24,553 nucleotides of DNA. Source: an uncultured Bifidobacterium sp. Lineage in GTDB: Bacteria > Actinomycetota > Actinomycetes > Actinomycetales > Bifidobacteriaceae. Below, one piece after another: positions 7,979 to 14,576 of this stretch. The stretch lies in contig NZ_CASEXV010000003.1 in the NCBI RefSeq assembly GCF_949292005.1, forward strand, positions 1-24,553, written 5' to 3'. The number at the start of each line of letters is the position of its first letter. Position 1 is the stretch's first letter. The translations under genes were made by a program, and so were the position numbers. The notes under the pieces were generated by a model. That model ran no database searches, was not told the DNA's origin, and saw nothing but the letters and a program-made list of their open reading frames with translations.

Positions 7979-8619
7979 AAATGAGAAAGAGAAGCACACT
8001 TGCGGCACTTGCGACGCTCGCGCTCTCCGGGGCGCTTGTTCTGTCAGGCTGTGGCTCATCCACCAGCGGGAGCTCATCGACGGCTTCGGGCACGTCGTCC
8101 AGCTCCTCAACGGCGGATTCGGGATTCGAGGAGGTTCCTGTCGGATCGAATCAGGATCAGGAGGTCGGCATCCTCATGGTCGGCGCGGTCTATTTCCAGC
8201 CGGTCGACATGGAGCCGTCAGGAATGGGGCTCAAGGCCGCGGATGCGAGCTTCCATCTTGAGGCGGACATCCATGGCAACAGCAAGGCCACGACTCTGGG
8301 TTACGGCAAGGGTGACTTCATCCCCGACCTGACGGTGAACTACGAGATCATCGACACATCCACAGGTAAGGAGGTCGAGGGGGGCAAGGCGACCTCGGGA
8401 ACCTTCATGCAGATGAACGCCTCGGATGGACCCCATTACGGCGCCAACGTGAAGCTTGAGAAGGCCGGCACGTACAAGCTCAAGCTGTCGATCGAATCAC
8501 CGGCAAAGCGTGGATGGATGCTTCACGTCGACTCCGAGACGGGGGTCAAGGGGCGCTTCTGGACAACGCCGTTGACGGTGACTTTCGACGGATGGAACTA
8601 CACGCCACGCGAGTGGTAG
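7975..8619 (+). CDS. P19/Tp34-family iron-transport lipoprotein
   Basis: A 214-residue lipoprotein. A basic start and hydrophobic stretch end in the lipobox LSGC with Cys26, followed by a Ser/Thr-rich linker to about residue 50. The rest is the Iron_transport (P19, Tp34, FetP) domain: SGMGL, then FHLEADIHGN with His94 and His100, then FMQMNASDGPHYG with His154. The Met/His residues at these places bind copper and iron-like metal in P19 and FetP, which deliver iron to the FTR1 permease. Translational coupling to the FTR1 gene (ATGA overlap, AAGGA about ten bases upstream) supports a working pair. After its stop there are 80 bases before the next gene, the largest gap in the operon; I found no clear promoter or terminator there. 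Probably the bfeO equivalent (from memory). Confidence 0.92.
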   Translation: MKMRKRSTLAALATLALSGALVLSGCGSSTSGSSSTASGTSSSSSTADSGFEEVPVGSNQDQEVGILMVGAVYFQPVDMEPSGMGLKAADASFHLEADIHGNSKATTLGYGKGDFIPDLTVNYEIIDTSTGKEVEGGKATSGTFMQMNASDGPHYGANVKLEKAGTYKLKLSIESPAKRGWMLHVDSETGVKGRFWTTPLTVTFDGWNYTPREW

Positions 8620-8699
8620 ACGCTGGGGGTCGGCTCCGAGAATCCGCGTTGCTCCGGGCGTTTTTCGGGACTCAGACCGTCGTGATCCAAGGATAGGCA

Positions 8700-10022
8700 A
8701 TGCTCAAACAATTCGTCGCGGTGATGCCGGGCGTGCTCGGTCCGGCCCTGGTGATCATGTCGCTCTCGGTCGTGTTCGCGGTCGGGGAGGGACGGCGTCG
8801 TCCACGCAGTCATGCGTGGAGGCTCTGGGGTCTTGCCTTGGGCCTCGTGGCGGCCGTCGTGTTCGCCGCGCTGCGCGCCACGGCCGTGGTGAACCAGCGT
8901 ACGTTCATCAACTATCCGGTGCTGGTGGCGCTGGTCGTCATCGATTCTCTGGTGATCGTACTGGTGGCGGCATCCACCCGGATTGTTTCCGGATGGCCAT
9001 CGCGGCACCAGCTTGTGGATCTGGCCAATGCCCTGTCGGCCGTGATGATCGCGCTTACCATCTTCTTCGCCGTCCCGGATGTGATTCTGGAGCTCACCAT
9101 CTGGGTGGAGCCGGGTGATCCCGTCTTCACGTCCGACATGCTTCTTCGCGCGTCCGGATTCGTGCTGGGGGTCGGTCTGAGTGTTGTCGTGGCGGCGATT
9201 TTCCGCACGATGCGGTCCACGCCGAAGGTTCGTCCCTGGTTCGTAGGCGCGGCCTGCATTCTTGTCGTGATCGTCTGGATGCAGCATCTCACCGCGCTTC
9301 TGCAGATAGTCCAGGCCCGCGATCCGGCGTTCCCTATGCGGTTGTTCGTTCTTCTGGCATGGTCGATCAACCACAACGATTGGTTCATCATGGCGCAGGC
9401 ACTGGTGTTCCTTCTTCCGGTGGGATTCAGCCTGCTGATGGGGATTCGGCATCCCCATGACGACGGTTGCGACGCGGTCTCCGGGGCGGTTGCGGTCGGA
9501 AGTGCCGGCCCGGAGGTGGGTAATGCCCGGGCGCGCGTCGCAAGGGCTCGGCGTCGCCATGCGCGAGTTTCCGCATTATGGAGCATATGCGCGATGGTCA
9601 TGGTCGTTCTGACGATGACGGTCGGAGTCGCGCGGTCCACCGAGGTCATCACCTTGTCGCCTCCTGAGAAATACTCGCTTTCGCAGGGGGTCGCCACCAT
9701 CACGTTCGCCCAGGTCGCCGACGGTCATCTCCACCGTTTCCAATACACGGCCAAGGACGGCACCGTCATGCGGTTCATCATCATAAAAAAGAACGGCGGA
9801 GCCTACGGCGTGGGGTTGGACGCCTGCGAGAACTGTGGGGATGCCGGGTACTACGAGAAGGACGGGAAGATCATCTGCAAACGATGCGAGGTGGCCATCA
9901 ATCTGGCGACGATCGGATTCAAGGGTGGGTGCAACCCCATCCCCTTCGACTACACGACGCAGAACGGCAAGATCGTCATCCAGACATCGGTTCTCGACGC
10001 GTTGAGCTCGCATTTCCAGTGA
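8700..10022 (+). CDS. DUF2318 membrane protein with Cys-rich Fe-S/metal domain
   Basis: A 440-residue protein with about eight membrane helices (roughly 8-28, 43-60, 72-91, 108-126, 148-168, 180-198, 226-246 and 292-310), then an external domain of about 125 residues. That domain has CENC (C376, C379), CKRC (C393, C396) and a fifth Cys in GGCNP (411), the pattern of the Fe-S-containing DUF2318 family (Campylobacter Cj1660, E. coli FetA). Membrane-face His residues occur in QHLTALL and SINHNDW. The family always sits in P19/FTR1 iron loci, and a redox or metal-relay role is inferred. Start ATG 8700 has AAGGA six bases upstream. It opens the second half of the operon, possibly the five-gene sifABCDE set described in B. 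breve (from memory). Confidence 0.88.
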   Translation: MLKQFVAVMPGVLGPALVIMSLSVVFAVGEGRRRPRSHAWRLWGLALGLVAAVVFAALRATAVVNQRTFINYPVLVALVVIDSLVIVLVAASTRIVSGWPSRHQLVDLANALSAVMIALTIFFAVPDVILELTIWVEPGDPVFTSDMLLRASGFVLGVGLSVVVAAIFRTMRSTPKVRPWFVGAACILVVIVWMQHLTALLQIVQARDPAFPMRLFVLLAWSINHNDWFIMAQALVFLLPVGFSLLMGIRHPHDDGCDAVSGAVAVGSAGPEVGNARARVARARRRHARVSALWSICAMVMVVLTMTVGVARSTEVITLSPPEKYSLSQGVATITFAQVADGHLHRFQYTAKDGTVMRFIIIKKNGGAYGVGLDACENCGDAGYYEKDGKIICKRCEVAINLATIGFKGGCNPIPFDYTTQNGKIVIQTSVLDALSSHFQ

Positions 10023-10032
10023 GGCGGTGGCG

Positions 10033-11328
10033 ATGTTCTTCATAAGAATGGTCTATAGGTCCTTCAGCAGAGAGCTTCGCCGGCGTCTGCTCATCGCTCT
10101 TACCGTGTGCCTGTCCGCCACGGTGTCGGTGGCGATGCTGGGAGTCGTCTTCGATGTGGGGGACAAACTCAACGCGGAGTTGAGCACCTACGGGTCGAAC
10201 ATCACCGTGCAGCCGAAGGCCGACGCGGTGGTCGACGATCTGTATGGGTCGCAGGATGGGACCGGATCGTCCTCGGGAGGCGCGGATCCTACCTCGTTCA
10301 TCAAGGAGTCTCAGGCGACCGCGATCAAAACGATTTTCTGGGCGTACAACATCGTGGATTTCGCGCCCAAGATCACCGTCCATGCGATGGTGGGGTCCAC
10401 CAGAATTCCCATTGTCGGCACATGGTTCGCGAAAAACGTCTCGGTGGATTCCGGCGAGACGACGACCGCGGGGGTGCGTGGCATGCGGTCGTGGTGGAAG
10501 GTCGACGGATCGTGGGCCAAGGATGGAACCAACCAGGCGATGATCGGCAAGATGTTGGCCTCCACTCTTGGCGTGGGCGTCGGAGATTCCGTCACTCTCG
10601 CTGATGACGGACGGACGCAGGTCGTGAGGATCGTCGGCGTGGTCGATTCGGGCGATGATGACGACGGGTCGCTGTACATGTCGTCCTCATTGGCCCAGGC
10701 TCTGTCCAATTTGCCGGGCGAGGTGAGTTCCATCGAGGTCAAGGCACTGACAACCCCGGAGAACGATCTGGCCCGCAAGGCCGCGCGAAATCCGGCCGCG
10801 CTGACGCAGGAGGAGTGGGAGACGTGGTACTGCACGGCGTACCCCAGCTCCATCGCGTATCAGATCGAGCAGGCCATACCGGGTGTGGTGGCCAAACAGG
10901 TTCGGCAGGTGGCTGCTCTGCAGGGCAGTGTGCTTCGCAAAACCCAGGCGGTGATGATCCTGATGACCGCGCTGAGCCTTCTTGCCGCCGCAGTGGCTGT
11001 GGCCAACCTCATGGCGGCGTCCATCGCCGAACGCTCCGACGAGCTCGCTCTGTTGAAGGCCGTGGGAGCGACGGATGGCGCCGTGTCGCGTCTGGTTCTT
11101 GCTGAGACGGCCGCCATCTCCTGCGCGGGGGCCTTGGTGGGCGCGGGCCTGGGCTCCGCCGTGGCGCAGTTGATTGGCCATGTCGTGTTCGGCGCTGGTG
11201 TGACGATGCGGCCGATGGTTTTCGTTTTGGTGGCGGTTCTGCTCACGGTCGTGGCCCTGGTGGCCTCGTTGTCGTCGATCCGCTCGATTCTGGGGCTTCG
11301 TCCCGCGGAGGTGTTGCATGGCCGGTAG
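10033..11328 (+). CDS. FtsX/MacB-type ABC permease of iron locus (1)
   Basis: A 431-residue permease with the MacB layout: one N-terminal membrane helix (about 19-41), a large extracellular core domain (about 43-300), and three C-terminal helices. The FtsX-domain signature is around ERSDELALLKAVGATDGAV, and the end L-R-P-A-E-V-L is typical. Unlike classic transporters, MacB/FtsX permeases use ATP to move or strain external partners rather than carry substrates through the membrane. ATG 10033 is preferred, with GAGG eight bases upstream; a GTG at 10027 lies too close. The gene begins ten bases after the DUF2318 stop and overlaps the next permease by 11 bases, so the set is translationally linked. 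It corresponds to Cj1661/FetB. Confidence 0.88.
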   Translation: MFFIRMVYRSFSRELRRRLLIALTVCLSATVSVAMLGVVFDVGDKLNAELSTYGSNITVQPKADAVVDDLYGSQDGTGSSSGGADPTSFIKESQATAIKTIFWAYNIVDFAPKITVHAMVGSTRIPIVGTWFAKNVSVDSGETTTAGVRGMRSWWKVDGSWAKDGTNQAMIGKMLASTLGVGVGDSVTLADDGRTQVVRIVGVVDSGDDDDGSLYMSSSLAQALSNLPGEVSSIEVKALTTPENDLARKAARNPAALTQEEWETWYCTAYPSSIAYQIEQAIPGVVAKQVRQVAALQGSVLRKTQAVMILMTALSLLAAAVAVANLMAASIAERSDELALLKAVGATDGAVSRLVLAETAAISCAGALVGAGLGSAVAQLIGHVVFGAGVTMRPMVFVLVAVLLTVVALVASLSSIRSILGLRPAEVLHGR

Positions 11329-12496
11329 AAAACCTATGGAATCGAATGCCCGCATGTTCCTTGCGATGCTGCGGGGCGCGGTGTTGAGGCGCCGGTCCCG
11401 GGCCGTCATGGCGATCGTCTCGTCCGTGGTGGGGGCCGCGACGCTGTTCTGCCTGGCGGCCGTGTGTCTGGCCGTCCCTCAGCAGATGACGCGGGAGATG
11501 CGGTCGTATGGCGCGAATCTCATCGTCACGCCTGATTCCACGTGGGAAAGCAAAGGTGGGATCGACAAGGCGATGGTCGAGCACACGACCTCGATGGTGA
11601 GGGCCCGGGCCGAGGCGGCGTATGCGACGTACCGTTACGAGAACGTCCGCGTGAACGCCGCATCCTATGTGGTCGCCGGCATCACCCCCTCTGCCGTCAG
11701 AAACTTGAATGGGCATTGGAGCGTCGACGGCGCCTGGCCCTCGTCCGGTTCGGTGATGGTCGGGCGTGATGTCGCGGACGCCATGGATCTTGAGGTCGGG
11801 GGGACCGTCACCGTCGCCTATCGTTCCCAGGGGTCCGACGACATCCTCGACACGAAGGGAACCGAGTTCCAAGTCTCGGGAATCGTGGATACGGGCGGCT
11901 CCGAGGACGGGATGATCTACGCGGTGAATTCCGATGTGGACACGCTCGCGGGGTCGTCGCGTGGAGTGGACGTGATCGAATACTCCACGCAGGCGTCGGA
12001 TGATGGGCTCGCGAAAACGGTTGAGGCCATCAACGACATGACGTCTATGCATGTGTCGGCGAGGACCGTCACGCGCATCACCGCCGCGGACACCCGGATC
12101 ATCACCATGCTTCGGACCTTGTTCTGGATCGTGTCGGTGGTGGTCCTCGTTCTCACGTTCGTCGGGGTGTCCACCACCATATCGTCGATCGTCGCCCAAC
12201 GAGGCAATGAGATCGGGCTGCGCAAGGCTTTGGGCGCGTCGGATTCCGGCATCGCCTCGGAGTTTCTGGTGGAGTCGGGATTGTACGGATTGCTTGGCGG
12301 GGTCCTTGGCACCGCTTTGGGGTACGTGTTCGCGGCGGTGCTCACGGTCGTGGTGTTCGACCGTTCACTCGAGATGAACTGGCCGCTGGCAGCGGGTTCG
12401 GTTCTTATGAGCGTGGTCATGGCGATGCTCGCCTCGGTGCCGCCGCTGCGTCGATCCTCGCATATCGATCCGGCCGTCGTGTTGAGAGAGGAGTGA
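11318..12496 (+). CDS. FtsX/MacB-type ABC permease of iron locus (2)
   Basis: A 392-residue second permease of the same layout: a helix at about 29-51, an external core to about 265, then three helices. The FtsX signature is QRGNEIGLRKALGASDSGI, with the C-terminal D-P-A-V-V-L-R-E-E usual for the family. It would dimerise with the preceding permease over the ATPase encoded next. The start ATG has GGAGG six bases upstream, inside the end of the previous gene. The ATPase gene begins five bases after the stop. Equivalent genes are Cj1662 and fetC. The core domains of the two permeases clearly differ, so a heterodimer is more likely than two homodimers (inference). Confidence 0.88.
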   Translation: MAGRKPMESNARMFLAMLRGAVLRRRSRAVMAIVSSVVGAATLFCLAAVCLAVPQQMTREMRSYGANLIVTPDSTWESKGGIDKAMVEHTTSMVRARAEAAYATYRYENVRVNAASYVVAGITPSAVRNLNGHWSVDGAWPSSGSVMVGRDVADAMDLEVGGTVTVAYRSQGSDDILDTKGTEFQVSGIVDTGGSEDGMIYAVNSDVDTLAGSSRGVDVIEYSTQASDDGLAKTVEAINDMTSMHVSARTVTRITAADTRIITMLRTLFWIVSVVVLVLTFVGVSTTISSIVAQRGNEIGLRKALGASDSGIASEFLVESGLYGLLGGVLGTALGYVFAAVLTVVVFDRSLEMNWPLAAGSVLMSVVMAMLASVPPLRRSSHIDPAVVLREE

Positions 12497-12500
12497 GCGG

Positions 12501-13442
12501 ATGGAGGGAGACGACGTGACGGAAGACGTCGACGTGATGAGGGAAGTGGGTGCGATGAGGGACATTGACGCAATGAGAGGTAAGGACGCAATGGGTGGAG
12601 CGGAAAAGCCGATGCTTGTGGAGTTGGACCACGTGTCGAAGATATACGGCGACCTCCATGCAGTGGATGATCTGAGCATCACGGTGCCCCAGGGCCAGTG
12701 GCTGTCGATTGTGGGGTCGTCGGGATCGGGCAAGACGACCTTGATGAACATCATCGGCTGTATGGACACCCCGACTTCGGGATCGGTGTCCATCGACGGA
12801 CACCGTCTGGAGGACCTCACGTCCGCGCAGCTGGCGGATGTTCGCAAGAATGTGGTCGGACTGGTGTTCCAGAAATTCCATCTTGTCCCGCACCTCACCG
12901 CGGTGGAGAACGTGATGGTGGCGCAGTACTACCACTCGGTGGTCGATGAGCGTGAGGCCATGAGGGCCTTGGAGCAGGTGGGCCTTGGAGATCGGGCCAG
13001 ACATCTGCCACGGCAGCTGTCCGGTGGAGAGCAGCAACGGGTGTGTGTGGCCCGAGCCCTGATCAACAGTCCGCGGGTGATTCTTGCGGACGAGCCCACG
13101 GGCAACCTTGATGAGGCGAACGAGGCCATCGTGCTTGACCTGTTCCGGCGTCTACATAAAGAGGGAACAACCATCATCGTCGTGACTCATGACGCCGCGG
13201 TCGCGTCCTGTTCCGAGAGGGAGATCATGCTTAATCATGGTGTTCTCGCGGGGGAGCGATGGAACGACGAGTCCGCCCGGAGTGAGTACGAGCGTGCGGG
13301 CGGGCGGCCCGCGTCCTCCGGGTCGGAGCGGGAGACGTCCGGCGGATTCGTCAGTCCGTCCAAGGCCGGCAAGGTTGATATTCGCACGGATTTCGTTTCG
13401 GATGGCCGTGCCGCGGATGGGCGCACGCAGGAGGCGCTCTGA
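12501..13442 (+). CDS. MacB-type ABC ATPase of iron locus
   Basis: A 313-residue ATPase that powers the two FtsX-type permeases. The motifs are Walker A GSSGSGKTT from residue 72, Q-loop VFQKF, signature LSGGEQQR, Walker B ILADEPTGNLD, and H-loop VTHD. The core resembles MacB/LolD and Cj1663/FetD. Two oddities flank it. The first 34 or so residues come from an 18-base tandem repeat and are acidic and Met-rich. After about residue 240 comes a polar, disorder-prone tail of about 70 residues not usual in the family. ATG 12501 is chosen for AGGAG seven bases upstream, but further in-frame ATGs at 12537, 12555, 12573 and 12591 could also start a normal ATPase. It overlaps the next gene by one base. 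Confidence 0.9.
   Translation: MEGDDVTEDVDVMREVGAMRDIDAMRGKDAMGGAEKPMLVELDHVSKIYGDLHAVDDLSITVPQGQWLSIVGSSGSGKTTLMNIIGCMDTPTSGSVSIDGHRLEDLTSAQLADVRKNVVGLVFQKFHLVPHLTAVENVMVAQYYHSVVDEREAMRALEQVGLGDRARHLPRQLSGGEQQRVCVARALINSPRVILADEPTGNLDEANEAIVLDLFRRLHKEGTTIIVVTHDAAVASCSEREIMLNHGVLAGERWNDESARSEYERAGGRPASSGSERETSGGFVSPSKAGKVDIRTDFVSDGRAADGRTQEAL
12513..12602 (+). repeat. Five-unit 18-base tandem repeat in the ATPase 5' end
   Basis: Five imperfect units of exactly 18 bases (12513, 12531, 12549, 12567, 12585), consensus close to GACGYRATGAGGGA plus four variable bases. Units two to five each contain an in-frame ATG. A purine-rich ribosome-site-like run follows it, upstream of the next ATG. The array is translated as repeats of roughly V/A-M-R-x-x. 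Confidence 0.75.
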
Positions 13443-13930
13443 TGGTGGATGGACGTCTTGCCGTTCCGGCCGTGGCCGCCGTGGTTCTGGCCGTTGCGGG
13501 TTGTGGCGCGCGTGCCGTTCCCTTGGATGACGACTATGCCGGCGGCTCTGCTGAGTCCTCCTCGTCGATGTCCTCATTGTCCTCGTCATCCGCATCGTCC
13601 TCATCGTCCTCGTCGTCGAGTGACACGGGACTGTACCGTGACGGGACGTATTCGACCCGTGGGGAGTATGGTCCCATCCGCGAGGACAGCATCGACGTGC
13701 GTCTGACGGTGAAGGACGGTACGGTGAAATCCGTCAAGGTGACGGGAAATCCGGCCAACGCCATCTCCAAGAAGCATCAGAAGGCTTTCGCTTCGAGCAT
13801 CTCATCCGTCGTGGTGGGGCGTCCCTTGAAGGGTTTGTCCATCGACACCGTGGCGGGGGCCAGTTGGACGAGCGAGGCCTTCAACAAGGCTCTGGAGCTG
13901 ACGCGGGAACAGGCCTCCGTCACCCGATAG
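13442..13930 (+). CDS. FMN-binding domain lipoprotein (predicted ApbE substrate)
   Basis: A 162-residue lipoprotein. A short signal ends in V-A-G-C with Cys21, then a Ser-rich linker (about 38-60), then an FMN_bind domain (62-160). The domain opens with G-x-Y-R-D-G-T-Y and closes with the flavin-attachment motif DTVAGASWTS (135-144). In the consensus D-x-x-S-G-A-T/S, the last Thr or Ser takes the FMN; here that is Ser141, and the usual Ser/Thr before Gly is Ala. Such proteins carry electrons outside the membrane, as in Listeria-type flavin-based electron transfer. As the last gene of the iron operon it stands where related loci have thioredoxin-like genes. AGGAGG lies about eight bases before the start. 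Its 3' end overlaps tetR by 11 bases, tail to tail. Confidence 0.9.
   Translation: MVDGRLAVPAVAAVVLAVAGCGARAVPLDDDYAGGSAESSSSMSSLSSSSASSSSSSSSSDTGLYRDGTYSTRGEYGPIREDSIDVRLTVKDGTVKSVKVTGNPANAISKKHQKAFASSISSVVVGRPLKGLSIDTVAGASWTSEAFNKALELTREQASVTR
13555..13621 (+). repeat. TCC/TCG triplet-rich tract encoding a Ser linker
   Basis: A run of mostly Ser codons (TCC, TCG, TCA) that encodes the flexible spacer between lipid anchor and FMN domain. Length changes by whole codons would keep the frame. It also gives a long acidic open frame on the other strand, which is a shadow. Confidence 0.6.
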
Positions 13931-14552
13931 GGGCCTCTACACTCCCGAGGCTTCCGCGTGCGGGCCGTTCGGATGGCTGGTCGGTGATCGCCGGCCACAG
14001 CAGCGCCGTCATGCGTTCGGACCATGAGTCGTTGTCGGGTGTTCCTTCGGCCAGGGCCTGCATCGCCACCATCGAGCCGATGATCGTGCCGAACAGGAAC
14101 TTCGGATGAAGGCCCATGCGGAAGATTCCCGATTTCTGCCCGCGTGCGATGAAATCGCTGAAGTGCCGCAGCTCGGGAACGATGGCCTGATCGATGATTC
14201 CACTGAAGTAGGTGCTGTTGGATGATAGGAGAACGCTCACCGCCTTGATGCCTATCCCGGTGGTGAAGCGCTCGCGGACCCTTTCCAGCAGAAGCCTCAG
14301 GCTGTCCCGGCTGGGATCCAGATTGGCCAGATCCTGCGATCCCGCCATCTCCAGCGTGCCTATCTTGTGGAGCATGTCGTCGGAGTTGCGGTATCGCCGG
14401 TAGATAGTAGTTTTGGCCACGCCGCTTCGGCGCGCGACCTCCTCGATGGTGATCGCTCCCACACCTCGAGAGGCGGCGATCTCCAGCATGGTCTGAAGAA
14501 TCTTTCTGTCCGTCTCCTCGCGGGTGCGCTCTCTGGCAGTGGTCGCGCTCAT
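13920..14552 (-). CDS. TetR/AcrR-family transcriptional regulator
   Basis: A 210-residue regulator. The N-terminal helix-turn-helix lies around residues 15-60, with the TetR pattern ITIEEVARRSGVAKTTIYRRY and a following D-D-M-L. The C-terminal ligand domain shows no recognisable pocket type. Start ATG 14552 has AAGGAGAAGGAG with about seven bases of spacing. It is the third gene of a leftward operon, 24 bases after the second YhgE/Pip gene, so a shared message and feedback control are likely. The palindromes at 19431-19472, before the first gene, are candidate targets. Its stop codon lies inside the convergent FMN-binding gene. The ligand is unknown. Confidence 0.9.
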   Translation of the reverse strand: MSATTARERTREETDRKILQTMLEIAASRGVGAITIEEVARRSGVAKTTIYRRYRNSDDMLHKIGTLEMAGSQDLANLDPSRDSLRLLLERVRERFTTGIGIKAVSVLLSSNSTYFSGIIDQAIVPELRHFSDFIARGQKSGIFRMGLHPKFLFGTIIGSMVAMQALAEGTPDNDSWSERMTALLWPAITDQPSERPARGSLGSVEAPIG

Positions 14553-14576
14553 TGTGGTGCTCCTTCTCCTTCCGTT

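Noticed and set aside
8640..8675. Hairpin around the T-run between P19 and the DUF2318 gene as a terminator
   Set aside because: Only three or four pairs with a bulge; too weak to support an internal terminator.
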